This document shows, piece by piece, positions 8,438 through 17,346 of a stretch of DNA of 64,000 bases; positions within the stretch are counted from its first letter, which is position 1; each line of letters begins with the position of its first letter. Position numbers and translations under genes: made by a program. This DNA is from Streptomyces malachitofuscus (GTDB taxonomy: Bacteria > Actinomycetota > Actinomycetes > Streptomycetales > Streptomycetaceae). Where the stretch lies: the NCBI RefSeq assembly GCF_014650055.1, contig NZ_BMUF01000006.1, positions 186,001-250,000 of the forward strand. Reading direction: 5' to 3'. The notes under the pieces were generated by a model. The model was given only the letters and a program-made list of their open reading frames with translations. It ran no database searches and had not been told where the DNA came from.

Positions 8438-9319
8438 TTACCCCCGCCCGCCGCGGTGCAGCCGGTCACCGCCCGCGAGGATCGCCGCCGCCAGGGCGTC
8501 GGCCGCACCCTGGGCGGAGGGGCGGTGCCGCCCGTGCGCCACCACGAAGTCCACCTCGCCCGGTTCCGGCAGCCCGGCCCGCTCCGGCATCCGCGCCAGC
8601 CCCGGCGGGATCAGCCCGCGCGAGTGCACCATCACCCCGAGCCCGGCCCGGGCCGCCGCGAGCAGACCGTTCAGGCTGCCGCTGGTACAGACGATCCGCC
8701 ACTCCCGGCCCTCCCGCTCCAGCGCCCGCAGCGCCAGGGCCCGGGTGATGCCCGGCGGCGGGTAGACGATCAGCGGCACCGGACGGCCGGGGTCCAGCCG
8801 AAACCCCGGCGCCCCGATCCACACCAGTTCGTCGTGCCAGACCAGGCGGTGCGGATCCGTGCGCGGGTCCTCCGGCCGCCGCTTGGCCAGCACCAGGTCC
8901 AGCCGGCCCGCGGCCAGCCGCTCGTGCAGGATGCCCGACAGCTCGACCGTCAGTTCCAGATCGACCTCCGGGTGCTCGTGCCGGAACCGTTCGAGGATCT
9001 CCGGCAGCCGCGTCAGCACGAAGTCCTCGGACGCCCCGAACCGCAGCCGCCCGCGCAGCCGGGTGCCGGTGAAGAACTGGGTCGCCTGCTCGTGCACGTC
9101 CAGGATCCGCCGCGCGAAGCCGAGCATCGCCTCGCCGTCCTCGGTCAGCTCCACCGAGTGCGTGTCCCGGGTGAACAGCTGCCGTCCGGTCGCCTCCTCC
9201 AGCCGCCGCACATGCTGGCTCACGGTCGACTGACGCAGCCCGAGCCGCCGCGCCGCCTGCGTGAAGCTCAGCGTCTGCGCCACCGACAGGAACGTCCGCA
9301 GCTGCGTCGGGTCGTACAT
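8438..9319 (-). CDS. LysR-family transcriptional regulator
   Basis: A 293-residue LysR-type regulator: winged helix-turn-helix at residues about 5-62 (TQAARRLGLRQSTVSQHVRRLE) and a periplasmic-binding-protein-like effector domain from about residue 90. It is divergent from the bile-acid-type symporter gene, whose start lies about 155 bases away, so it most likely controls that transporter and itself from the shared intergenic region. The effector is unknown. Translation starts at ATG 9319 and ends with TAA at 8438-8440. Confidence 0.95.
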   Translation of the reverse strand: MYDPTQLRTFLSVAQTLSFTQAARRLGLRQSTVSQHVRRLEEATGRQLFTRDTHSVELTEDGEAMLGFARRILDVHEQATQFFTGTRLRGRLRFGASEDFVLTRLPEILERFRHEHPEVDLELTVELSGILHERLAAGRLDLVLAKRRPEDPRTDPHRLVWHDELVWIGAPGFRLDPGRPVPLIVYPPPGITRALALRALEREGREWRIVCTSGSLNGLLAAARAGLGVMVHSRGLIPPGLARMPERAGLPEPGEVDFVVAHGRHRPSAQGAADALAAAILAGGDRLHRGGRG

Positions 9320-9476
9320 ACCGCCAGCGTACGGTCATCGCGGAACATGATGACAGTGAGAGCGGTATACCGGATTCCCGATCACGGCCGCGGGGAGCAG
9401 GATGGGGAGGGGACCCCCGTGACCACGGTGGAGGGCTCCCTGGACACCGAGCGTGAGCACGAGCAAGTGGAGCACA

Positions 9477-10529
9477 GTGAAACGCCTGCACTGGCCGAGC
9501 CGGCTGCCGATCGACCCGTACATCCTGCTCCTGCTCGGGACGGTCGGCGTCGCCGCGCTGCTGCCCGCACGGGGCACGGGCGCGGACCTCGCCTCCGGCG
9601 CCTCCACCGCCGCGATCGCCTTCCTCTTCTTTCTCTACGGCGCCCGGCTCTCCACCCGCGAGGCCCTGGACGGGCTCAAGCACTGGCGGCTCCATGTCAC
9701 CGTGCTTGCCTGCACCTTCGTCCTGTTCCCGGTGCTGGGCCTGGCCGCCCGCGGACTCGTCCCGGTGTTCCTGACCGACCCGCTGTACCAGGGTCTGCTC
9801 TTCCTCACCCTTGTGCCGTCCACCATCCAGTCGTCGATCGCGTTCACCTCGATCGCCCGCGGCAACGTGCCCGCCGCGATCTGCGCCGGCTCCTTCTCCT
9901 CGCTGGTCGGCATCGTCGTCACCCCGCTGCTCGCGGCGACGCTGCTGGGCAGCAGCGGGGGCGGGTTCTCGGCCGGTTCCATGGTGCGGATCGTGCTCCA
10001 GCTGCTCGTGCCGTTCGTCGCCGGGCAGCTGCTGCGCCGCTGGATCGGCGGGTTCGTCGCCCGGCACCGCAAGGTACTGGGGCTGGTCGACCGGGGCTCG
10101 ATCCTCCTCGTCGTCTACACCGCGTTCAGCGAGGGCATGGTCCAGGGCATCTGGCAGCAGGTGAGCCCCGCCCGGCTCGGCGGACTGCTCGCGGTGGAGG
10201 CCGTGCTGCTCGCGGTGATGCTGCTGCTGACCTGGTACGGCGCCAAGGCACTGAGGTTCGGCCGGGAGGACCGCATCGCGATCCAGTTCGCCGGTTCGAA
10301 GAAGTCCCTGGCCGCCGGCCTGCCCATGGCGAGCGTCCTGTTCGGGGCGCAGGCCTCGCTGGCCGTGCTGCCCCTGATGCTGTTCCACCAGATGCAGCTC
10401 ATGGTGTGCGCGGTGATCGCCAAGCGCCGGTCGCACGACCCGGTCGACGCGGCCCCCGAGGAGGTCACCGTCCCGGACCGAGCCGGACGCTCACGAACCG
10501 GGGCCGGTACAGGGACACGTTCCGGCTGA
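9477..10529 (+). CDS. Bile acid:sodium symporter (BASS) family transporter
   Basis: A hydrophobic transporter of about 350 residues with around ten membrane segments, matching the BASS/SBF-like family (YfeH-type). Family hallmarks visible are FLFFLYGARLS in an early segment, VPSTIQSSIAFTSIARGN in the middle and FAGSKKSLAAGLPMA near the end. The substrate is likely an organic anion taken up with Na+, but it is not specified by the sequence. I take the GTG at 9477 (MKRLHWPSRLPIDPYI) because GGAG precedes it by four bases; the in-frame GTG at 9453 lacks a site. It is divergent from the LysR gene. Its 3' end overlaps the convergent downstream gene by 65 bases, which could give antisense interference. 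Confidence 0.9.
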   Translation: MKRLHWPSRLPIDPYILLLLGTVGVAALLPARGTGADLASGASTAAIAFLFFLYGARLSTREALDGLKHWRLHVTVLACTFVLFPVLGLAARGLVPVFLTDPLYQGLLFLTLVPSTIQSSIAFTSIARGNVPAAICAGSFSSLVGIVVTPLLAATLLGSSGGGFSAGSMVRIVLQLLVPFVAGQLLRRWIGGFVARHRKVLGLVDRGSILLVVYTAFSEGMVQGIWQQVSPARLGGLLAVEAVLLAVMLLLTWYGAKALRFGREDRIAIQFAGSKKSLAAGLPMASVLFGAQASLAVLPLMLFHQMQLMVCAVIAKRRSHDPVDAAPEEVTVPDRAGRSRTGAGTGTRSG

Positions 10530-11697
10530 GCATCCCGGCCGCTCCGGCCGTCTCCAGCCAGTTCACGTCGTAGCTGAGCACCAGCCGCCCGTCGTCGCTC
10601 AGCTCCGGGTGCGTCTGCGGGTTGTAGGCGGCGGTCCCGCCCTGCGGCAGCGCGGGGGTGAACCGCCGCGCCGGTCCGTGCCACGGACCGGTCGGGGAGC
10701 AGGCCCAGTACGACGCCACCGTGGTCAGTCCCTCGGCACCCGCGGCCATGGTGAACAGCACATACGTCCCCTCGTCCCGCACCACCGAGAACGCGCTGCC
10801 CACGCCGGTGCGCCGCCCGTCGCCGAGCACGGGGCGCGGACGGGCGCGGGTCTGCCAGGCCGAGCCGTTCCAGTACTCCCAGGCCGCCGGGTCGGCGAGC
10901 CCGCCCTCCGGGACCCGGGCCACGTACGCGTGCGAGGCCGGGCGGGCGGCGGGGCGGCCGTCGTCACCGCCGAAGACATACGTCCAGCCGTCCTCCTCGA
11001 CCAGCGTCGTCCCGAACAGCACCCGCCGGGACGGGTCGGCGACCCCCTGCTGGTCGAGCACCGTCACGACCGACTCGAGACGCAGACCGGGCAGGGAGAG
11101 GGTGGCGACCTCGGTCGCGGTGGGCATGCCGTAGATCCACGGCGGCTGCGCGGAGTCGCGCACCCACAGCAGGACCCGCAGCACCTGCTCGGCGGAGCCG
11201 GGGGAGCGGGGCTCGACCCGGGCGGCGACGGGCCAGCGCCACCGGTCCGGCGCCGGGTCCGGGAACAGCGGCGCGGGAAGGGTGCCCTCCAGGCGGCCGT
11301 CCCGCATCAGCACACCCGAGTTGCGCACCAGCGGGGCGGCGGTGTCCCGCCAGGCGTACGACTCGCCGACCGGGTTCGGCGGGCGGTGCACCCGGCCCAG
11401 GTAGGTGTCGGAGAACAGCCACAGCAGCCGGCCGTCGGGCAGGCGCACCGAGTGGGTGCCGTCGCCGCCGGTCCAGTCGTCGGTGCGGCCGGGGTCGTCG
11501 CCGTAGCGGGCGAACTCGGCGGTGAGGGTGTCGTCGGGGGACCAGGACGTGACCGTGCGCGGCCGGCAGTCGTCCCCGCGCGCCCCGTCGTCCCCGTCCG
11601 GCCACCCGGTGACCAGCACGGCCGCGAGGACCAGGGCCAGCGCCAGCGCGATCCCGGTCCCTGTCCGCCGCCGTGCACCGGCTGTCTCGTCGGGCAT
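10465..11697 (-). CDS. Membrane-anchored or secreted DUF4185/DUF5005-like propeller protein
   Basis: A 410-residue exported protein. An N-terminal hydrophobic segment (about 14-33) acts as signal or anchor. The mature part resembles the DUF4185/DUF5005 beta-propeller proteins, which are related to glycoside-acting enzymes: GDGTHSVRLPDGRLLWLFSDTYLG (described here only as its first part, around residue 78) and the later YNPQTHPEL and LVLSYDVNW blocks. No catalytic function can be assigned. ATG at 11697 is the clear start. It convergently overlaps the symporter gene at its 3' end and follows the hydrolase stop region by about 80 bases on the other side. Confidence 0.75.
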   Translation of the reverse strand: MPDETAGARRRTGTGIALALALVLAAVLVTGWPDGDDGARGDDCRPRTVTSWSPDDTLTAEFARYGDDPGRTDDWTGGDGTHSVRLPDGRLLWLFSDTYLGRVHRPPNPVGESYAWRDTAAPLVRNSGVLMRDGRLEGTLPAPLFPDPAPDRWRWPVAARVEPRSPGSAEQVLRVLLWVRDSAQPPWIYGMPTATEVATLSLPGLRLESVVTVLDQQGVADPSRRVLFGTTLVEEDGWTYVFGGDDGRPAARPASHAYVARVPEGGLADPAAWEYWNGSAWQTRARPRPVLGDGRRTGVGSAFSVVRDEGTYVLFTMAAGAEGLTTVASYWACSPTGPWHGPARRFTPALPQGGTAAYNPQTHPELSDDGRLVLSYDVNWLETAGAAGMLSRNVSLYRPRFVSVRLGPGR

Positions 11698-11780
11698 GGT
11701 CGGGGACGCTAGCGGGTGTCGCGGCCCGGGTCCATGGCGCCTCGGAGCCCTCGGAGATCACTCTCGGCGGGGAACCGGCA

Positions 11781-13406
11781 TCACGAGCACGTCGTGCCGG
11801 CCGGGGGAGTCGTGCCGTGCAGGAGGTAGGTGTCGACGGTGTGCGTCGCGCACCGGTTGAAGGGGTACGACCCGTGGCCCTCCTCCCGCACCGTCAGCAG
11901 CACACCGACCCCCTTGCCCAGCTCGGCCGCCATCCGCCGGGCGCCCTCGTACGGCGTCGTCGGGTCGCCGGTGTTGGCGACGACGAGGATCGGGGCGGCA
12001 CCGTCCGCGCCGACGTCGGGGGTGGCGCTCTCGCCGTCGTACGGCCACTCGTAGCAGAGGTAGTCGCCGGTGAGCAACCGCCTGCCGAAGACGGGGGAGG
12101 CCGCCTCCATCCGCTGCGCCATCGCCTCCGCCTCGCCGGAGTCGGGACGCAGGTCGGAGTCGGCGCAGGTGATCGCCACGAAGGCGGACGTGCCGTTGCC
12201 GCCCGAGGCCCCGGCGCGGGCCCCGGCGCCGGCCCGGGTGCCGCGTGCCTGGGTGTCCGGGCCGTGGTCGTACGCCGTCTCCATCAGCGCGGTGCCGTCG
12301 CCCCGCTCCATGACCTCGCGGAGCGCTTTCGCCAGCGGCTTCCAGCCCTCCTTGCCGCTGTCCAGGGTGTTGGCGATGGCGTGGGCAGCGAGACTGTCGT
12401 CCAGTTCCTCTCCGCCGTCGGTGGGCGCGGGCTTCTCCTCGAGCCCGTCCAGCAGCTCGGCGACGCGCTGCCGGGCCTCCTCGCGGCCGCTGCCGGTGGG
12501 GCAGTCGTCGTAGGCCCTCGCGCAGTGTGCGGCGAAGCGGTCGAAGGCGCCCTGGACGGCCTTGACCTGGCTGAGTTCCTCCTGTTGCCGGTCCAGCGTC
12601 GGGTCGACCGGGGCTTCGAGCACGAGCCGGCCCACGTTCCGGGGGAACAGATGGGCGTAGACGCCGCCCAGCCTGGTGCCGTAGGAGACGCCGAGGTAGT
12701 GCAGTTGCTCGTCACCGAGGAGATAGCGCATCAGGTCCATGTCCCGCGCCGTGTGGGAGGTGCCGACGTGCGGCAGCAGCTCACCGGAGTGCTTCTCGCA
12801 GGCGGCGGCCCCCTCGTACTGCCTCTCCCCGCAGATCACGGGGGCCGTCCCGCCGACGCCGCGCGGATCAAAACTCACCAGGTCGTAACTCTCACCCAGC
12901 GCGGCGTAGTCGCTCGCGAACCCGGGGAGCCCCACGACGCCGGACTGGCCGGGGCCGCCGAAGTTGAGCAGCAACGATCCGATCCGCCTCCGCTCGGGTC
13001 CGGTGGCCCGCTTGCGGATCATGGCGACGTCGATCGTGTCGCGGCCGGGCCGCTCGTAGTCCAGCGGCGCCTTCATCGTGGCGCACTGCCAGCCGTCGCC
13101 CGGGGCGTCACCGTCCCCCTGCGCCCCCGAGGGCGCCGGGCAGGCCGACCAGTCGAGCCGCTGGCCGGTCGTGAAGGCCGCGGGCAGCCCCGGCGGCGGG
13201 TTCGTCGCCCTGCCTCCGTCCCGGCCGGGCGCGTCACCGCCCTCGGAGGACGCGGACGGACCCGGGTCCGGGCCTTTGACGACATCGCATCCGGCGCCCG
13301 CGGCGGCCACGCACACGACGGCGAGGGCGAGCAGGTACGCGGCCGCGCGGCGGGGCCTGCGGAAGGACCGGGCAGGGCGGTCCGAGTTCCGAAATCGCCT
13401 GCGCAT
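11781..13406 (-). CDS. Secreted alpha/beta hydrolase, tripeptidyl aminopeptidase-like (peptidase S33)
   Basis: A 541-residue exported hydrolase of the SlpD/SlpE or tripeptidyl-aminopeptidase type found in Streptomyces. An Arg-rich N-terminus precedes a hydrophobic segment (about 21-38) ending at C40; the AGAGC context is only a weak lipobox. The core shows NFGGPGQSG (oxyanion region), the nucleophile elbow GVSYG with S241, and a C-terminal TAP-like domain carrying the acid in NTGDPTTPY and the histidine in EEGHGSY. It probably trims peptides or hydrolyses esters outside the cell. A low-complexity stretch at about 395-410 (RAGAGARAGASGG) is unusual. ATG at 13406 is the start used. Confidence 0.9.
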   Translation of the reverse strand: MRRRFRNSDRPARSFRRPRRAAAYLLALAVVCVAAAGAGCDVVKGPDPGPSASSEGGDAPGRDGGRATNPPPGLPAAFTTGQRLDWSACPAPSGAQGDGDAPGDGWQCATMKAPLDYERPGRDTIDVAMIRKRATGPERRRIGSLLLNFGGPGQSGVVGLPGFASDYAALGESYDLVSFDPRGVGGTAPVICGERQYEGAAACEKHSGELLPHVGTSHTARDMDLMRYLLGDEQLHYLGVSYGTRLGGVYAHLFPRNVGRLVLEAPVDPTLDRQQEELSQVKAVQGAFDRFAAHCARAYDDCPTGSGREEARQRVAELLDGLEEKPAPTDGGEELDDSLAAHAIANTLDSGKEGWKPLAKALREVMERGDGTALMETAYDHGPDTQARGTRAGAGARAGASGGNGTSAFVAITCADSDLRPDSGEAEAMAQRMEAASPVFGRRLLTGDYLCYEWPYDGESATPDVGADGAAPILVVANTGDPTTPYEGARRMAAELGKGVGVLLTVREEGHGSYPFNRCATHTVDTYLLHGTTPPAGTTCS

Positions 13407-13562
13407 CCGCGAGCCCCCTGCCCCCTGGCACGCCGGAGCGGCATGCCGTTTCGATATTCGACCCGGTCTTCGACGACTCGAACCTACTGATCATCCGTCG
13501 TCGACCGCAATCGACCAGGGGCCCGGCGGGAGACGTCAGGGCACGGCGCGGTACGGGGCCGA

Positions 13563-13612
13563 GGCGGGGCCCCGCGGCGCAGGGGGCGCTCCCCGCCGGC
13601 AGGGGCCCCGCC
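13563..13612 (-). terminator. Candidate terminator after fdhD
   Basis: Arms GGCGGGGCCC (13563-13572) and GGGCCCCGCC (13603-13612) can form a 10-bp stem, starting 23 bases after the fdhD stop. The loop is long (30 bases) and may fold further. The rest of 13407-13634 shows no gene. Confidence 0.5.
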
Positions 13613-13634
13613 GCCGTGCAGCGAGCGGGACCGG

Positions 13635-14483
13635 TCAGCCCCGGGCGGCCGCGGCCCGCAGGGCGATGCGGTCCTCACCCGCGTACACGTTCATGGAACT
13701 GCCACGCAGGAAGCCCACCAGGGTCAGCCCCGTCTCCGCCGCCAGGTCCACCGCCAGCGAGGACGGCGCCGAGACCGCCGCCAGCACCGGTATGCCGGCC
13801 ATGACCGCCTTCTGCGCCAGCTCGAACGAGGCCCGGCCGGAGACCAGCAGGACGGTCCGGGACAGCGGCAGGCCGCCGCTCTGCAGGGCCCGGCCGACCA
13901 GCTTGTCGACCGCGTTGTGCCGGCCCACGTCCTCCCGTACGTCGAGCAGTTCGCCCCGCTCGTCGAACAGGGCCGCCGCGTGCAGGCCGCCGGTGCGGTC
14001 GAAGACCCGCTGGGCCGCGCGCAGCCGGTCCGGCAGGCTCGCCAGCAGCTCCGGCGCCAGCGCCAGCGGGGGCGCGTCCGCGATGGGGTGGCGGGCGGTG
14101 GTGCGCACCGCGTCCAGGCTCGCCTTGCCGCACAGGCCGCAGGAGGAGGTGGTGTAGACGTTGCGCTCCAGTGTGATGTCCGGGACGACCACGCCTGGGG
14201 ACGTCTTCACGTCGACCACGTTGTAGGTGTTCGAACCGTCGACGGTCGCCCCCGCGCAGTAGACGATGTTCTGCAGATCGGAGGCGTCGGCCAGCACCCC
14301 CTCGCTGACCAGGAAGCCGGCGGCGAGCGCGAAGTCGTCCCCGGGCGTGCGCATGGTGATCGCCAGCGGCTTGCCGTTCAGCCGGATCTCCAGGGGTTCC
14401 TCGGCGACGAGCGTGTCCGGGCGGCTGGAGACCGCCCCGTCCCGGATGCGGAGCACCTTGCGTCGTTCCGTGACTCGTCCCAT
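13635..14483 (-). CDS. fdhD: Formate dehydrogenase accessory sulfurtransferase FdhD
   Basis: Transfers sulphur to the molybdenum cofactor, which formate dehydrogenases need for activity. The 282-residue protein has the family's CxxC motif (SCGLCGKAS), the N-terminal [12 protein letters not shown] strand, the [11 protein letters not shown] block and the SGRASFEL and AVSAPSSLA regions. The ATG at 14483 ([13 protein letters not shown]) is preferred over an upstream in-frame start because the family begins here. Last gene of the formate dehydrogenase operon, 17 bases after the Fe-S protein gene, so the maturation factor is made together with its target. Confidence 0.97.
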   Translation of the reverse strand: MGRVTERRKVLRIRDGAVSSRPDTLVAEEPLEIRLNGKPLAITMRTPGDDFALAAGFLVSEGVLADASDLQNIVYCAGATVDGSNTYNVVDVKTSPGVVVPDITLERNVYTTSSCGLCGKASLDAVRTTARHPIADAPPLALAPELLASLPDRLRAAQRVFDRTGGLHAAALFDERGELLDVREDVGRHNAVDKLVGRALQSGGLPLSRTVLLVSGRASFELAQKAVMAGIPVLAAVSAPSSLAVDLAAETGLTLVGFLRGSSMNVYAGEDRIALRAAAARG

Positions 14484-14500
14484 GTCCCTACCAGTTCCGC

Positions 14501-15361
14501 TCAGTCCCGGTTCTGTACGTGCGTGAAGCCGAAGCGGCCCTTGATGCACAGATTGCCGTGGGTCACCGGATTGTCGTGCGGCGAGGTGACCTTCACGATC
14601 TCATTGTCCTGCACATGGAGCGTGAGGTTGCAGCCCACACCGCAGTACGCGCACACGGTCGTCGTCTCCGTCTGCCGCGACTCGTCCCACGTACCCGCCG
14701 CCCGCATGTCGAACTCCGATTTGAACGACAGCGCTCCCGTGGGGCAGACCTCGATGCAGTTGCCGCAGTACACGCACGCCGAGTCGGTCAGCGGGGCGTC
14801 GTGCTCGACGGCGATCCGGGCGTCGAAACCGCGGCCGGCGACCGAGATCGCGAAGGTGTTCTGCCACTGGTCGCCGCAGGCGTCCACGCACTTGTAGCAG
14901 AGGATGCACTTGTCGTAGTCGCGCACATAGAGGTCGTTGTCGACCCTGGGTTCCTCGTCGAGGCGGGCCGCGCCGGGGCCGAAGCGGTCCGGTTCCGCCT
15001 CGTACTCCTTGATCCACTCGGCGGTCCGGGGCGTCGTCGACAGGTCGACGGAGGAGGCGAGGAGTTCCAGGACGACCTTGCGGCTGTGCCGGGCCCGCTC
15101 GGTGCTCGTGCGCACCTCCATGCCCGGCTCGGCCCGGCGGGAGCAGGCGGGGACGAGGGTGCGGGAGCCCTCCACCTCCACGACGCAGACCCGGCAGGCG
15201 TTCCTGGGGGTGAGGGTGTCGCCCTCGCACAGGGTCGGGACGTCCTTGCCCGCGGCACGGCAGGCGTCCAGGATCGTCGACCCCTCGGGCACCCGGACCG
15301 GTTCGCCGTCCAGGGTGAACTCCAGCAGTCGGCGGGGGATCCCCAGCGGTGTCACGGTCAT
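14501..15361 (-). CDS. Formate dehydrogenase Fe-S protein (detached N-terminal part of the alpha subunit)
   Basis: A 286-residue electron-transfer protein carrying several clusters: an N-terminal [2Fe-2S] ferredoxin/NuoG-like domain (cysteines in LCEG, NACRVC and VPACS), a NuoG-like His-Cys region, two [4Fe-4S] sets ([25 protein letters not shown]) and, at the C-terminus, the Fe4S4 module that normally begins the molybdopterin domain (CAYCGVGCN, then C in NLCIKG). In FdsA-type NAD-dependent formate dehydrogenases these modules are fused to the catalytic domain; here they are a separate gene. The ATG at 15361 overlaps the stop of the NuoE-NuoF gene (ATGA), so the two are translationally coupled. 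It should wire electrons from the Mo site to the flavoprotein. Confidence 0.9.
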   Translation of the reverse strand: MTVTPLGIPRRLLEFTLDGEPVRVPEGSTILDACRAAGKDVPTLCEGDTLTPRNACRVCVVEVEGSRTLVPACSRRAEPGMEVRTSTERARHSRKVVLELLASSVDLSTTPRTAEWIKEYEAEPDRFGPGAARLDEEPRVDNDLYVRDYDKCILCYKCVDACGDQWQNTFAISVAGRGFDARIAVEHDAPLTDSACVYCGNCIEVCPTGALSFKSEFDMRAAGTWDESRQTETTTVCAYCGVGCNLTLHVQDNEIVKVTSPHDNPVTHGNLCIKGRFGFTHVQNRD

Positions 15362-17346
15362 TCGTACGCCCCCAGACGGTCGATGGCGGATTCCACGGCG
15401 TTCCACGCGGTCTGGCCGAGACCGCAGATCGAGGCGTCCCGCATCGCGCGGCCCACCTCGCGCAGCAGGGCGATGTCGTCGGCGGCGTCGGCGCCCCTGC
15501 GGTCGGCGATGCGGTGCAGTGCCTCTTCCTGGCGCACCGTGCCGACCCGGCAGGGCACGCACTGGCCGCACGACTCGTCGCGGAAGAACTCGGCGATGCG
15601 GAGGAGGAGGCGGGGGAGCGGGACCGTGTCGTCGAAGGCCATGACGACCCCGGAGCCGAGGGTCGTGCCGGCGGCCCGGGTGCCTTCGAAGGTGAGAGGG
15701 ATGTCCAGTTCGTCGGGGCGCACGAATCCGCCGGCGGCTCCGCCCAGGAGGACCGCCCGGAGGTTGTCGCGGACGCCGGCGAGCCGGAGGAGTTCACCCA
15801 GGGTCGCACCGAAGGGGAGTTCGTAGAGGCCGGGGCGGGCCACGCTGCCCGAGACGCAGAAGAGTTTGGGACCGGTGGACCGCTCCGTGCCGATCGCCGC
15901 GTAGGCCTGGGCGCCCATGGTGAGGACGGGGAGCACGTTGACGAGGGTTTCCACGTTGTTCTCGACCGTCGGCTTGCCGAACAGGCCCTTCTCCACCGGG
16001 AAGGGCGGCTTGGTGCGGGGCTCGCCGCGATGGCCCTCGATGCTGTTGAAGAGGGCTGTTTCCTCGCCGCAGATGTACGCGCCCGCGCCGCGTCTGATCT
16101 CCATGTCGAAGGAGTGGCCCTGGCCGAGGATGTCGTCGCCGAGCAGGCCGCGGGCGCGGGCCTGGGCGATGGCGTGCTCCATGCGCCGCAGGGCCCGCGG
16201 GTATTCGCCGCGGAGATAGAGGTAGCCCTTGTGGGCTCCGGTCGCGTACGCCGCGATGGTCATGGCCTCGACCAACGCGAACGGGTCGCCCTCCATGAGG
16301 ACGCGGTCCTTGAAGGTGCCCGGTTCGGATTCGTCGGCGTTGCAGACGAGGTAGTGCGGGTGGTCCGGCTGGGCCGCCGTGGCCTGCCATTTGCGGCCGG
16401 TGGGGAAGGCGGCGCCGCCGCGGCCGAGGAGGCCGGAGTCGGTGACCTCGCGGATGACGGCGGCGGGGCCGAGGGCGAAGGCGCGGCGGAGGGCGGTGTA
16501 GCCGCCGTGCGCCCGGTAGTCGTCGAGGTCGGTGGGGTCGGCCGCGCCGATGCGGTGGAGGAGGGTGAGGGTGGGGTCGCCGGCCTGGGGGACGGCGGTG
16601 GGGGGTGGGGGTTCGGCCGGGGCGGATTCGGGTGCGGTGGCTGTCCGGATCGCGGTTTCGGGGGTGGCGGGGGCGCAGACCGCCGTGGCCCTTGGGGTTT
16701 CTCGCCCCCGCCGCCCCTTCCCTCCCCCACTCTCGGCTTCGCTCGAGCGGGAGGTGCCCCCACCGTCCCCCGGGGGCTCCGCCCCCGGACCCCCGTTCGG
16801 CCCTGGACGGGCCTCGTTCTCGCACTCCCCCGGAGGGGGTACCCCCGGACGGGCTGGATCGTCCCCGGCCCGGATCACAAGTGCGGCAGGTGCCCTTTCG
16901 CACAGGCCCAGGCACGGGCTGCGTTCCACCTGGACGCCCGACTCCGGGCCCAGGCGGGCCTCCACCGACGTGTGCAGCTGATTCGCGCCGGCCGCCGTGC
17001 AGGCCAGGTCCGTGCAGATGTGCAGGACCGTTGCCGGGCGGGGGCGGACGGAGAACATCGCGTAGAACGTGGCGACGCCGTACGCCTCCGCCGGGGGGAC
17101 CGTCAGCCGGCGGCACAGGTAGTGCAGGGCGCCCTCGCTGATCCAGCCGACCCGGTCGTTGACGGCGTGCAGGCCCGGCAGCAGCAGGTCGCGGCGGTCG
17201 CGGGCCGCACGGCCGCCGCGGGCCCAGCGGAGGTCGGCGTCGGAGCGGTCGGCGCCCTCCCAGGACGACTCGGGGGGACCGAGCAGGGCGTCGACGGCCG
17301 CACGCTCCTCGTCCGTCGGTTCGCTGTCACCGAAACGCAGGTCCAC
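15358..17346 (-). CDS. Formate dehydrogenase diaphorase subunit, NuoE-NuoF fusion
   Basis: NAD-reducing flavoprotein of the soluble formate dehydrogenase. Residues about 1-165 are NuoE-like with the [2Fe-2S] ligands in HICTDLACT and SPCLGLCE. A linker of about 100 Pro/Gly/Ala-rich residues follows, partly made of palindromic DNA repeats. Residues about 270-662 are NuoF-like with the NADH/FMN-binding GLLGRGGAAFPTGRKW, the ICGEETALFNSIEG strand and the [4Fe-4S] ligands in SCGQCVPCR. The GTG at 17346 follows GGTGAG and overlaps the catalytic gene by 20 bases. In the FdsB-type arrangement the NuoE part is usually a separate FdsG, so the fusion plus the detached alpha N-terminus is a rearranged complex. 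Confidence 0.92.
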   Translation of the reverse strand: MDLRFGDSEPTDEERAAVDALLGPPESSWEGADRSDADLRWARGGRAARDRRDLLLPGLHAVNDRVGWISEGALHYLCRRLTVPPAEAYGVATFYAMFSVRPRPATVLHICTDLACTAAGANQLHTSVEARLGPESGVQVERSPCLGLCERAPAALVIRAGDDPARPGVPPPGECENEARPGPNGGPGAEPPGDGGGTSRSSEAESGGGKGRRGRETPRATAVCAPATPETAIRTATAPESAPAEPPPPTAVPQAGDPTLTLLHRIGAADPTDLDDYRAHGGYTALRRAFALGPAAVIREVTDSGLLGRGGAAFPTGRKWQATAAQPDHPHYLVCNADESEPGTFKDRVLMEGDPFALVEAMTIAAYATGAHKGYLYLRGEYPRALRRMEHAIAQARARGLLGDDILGQGHSFDMEIRRGAGAYICGEETALFNSIEGHRGEPRTKPPFPVEKGLFGKPTVENNVETLVNVLPVLTMGAQAYAAIGTERSTGPKLFCVSGSVARPGLYELPFGATLGELLRLAGVRDNLRAVLLGGAAGGFVRPDELDIPLTFEGTRAAGTTLGSGVVMAFDDTVPLPRLLLRIAEFFRDESCGQCVPCRVGTVRQEEALHRIADRRGADAADDIALLREVGRAMRDASICGLGQTAWNAVESAIDRLGAYE
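16721..16855. repeat. Cluster of palindromic repeats in NuoE-NuoF linker
   Basis: Three palindromic modules lie within about 135 bases: 16721-16762 (reverse copy of the element at 4645-4689), about 16768-16793 (CCGGGGGCTCCGCCCCCGG and neighbours) and about 16826-16850 (CCCCCGGAGGGGGTACCCCC). All are read through in frame and encode GGTSRSSEAESGGG and similar low-complexity linker. Confidence 0.8.

Noticed and set aside
15358..17346. Part of respiratory complex I (nuo operon)
   Set aside because: NuoE/NuoF-like domains are present, but neighbours are molybdopterin catalytic subunit and FdhD; no membrane Nuo subunits are nearby.
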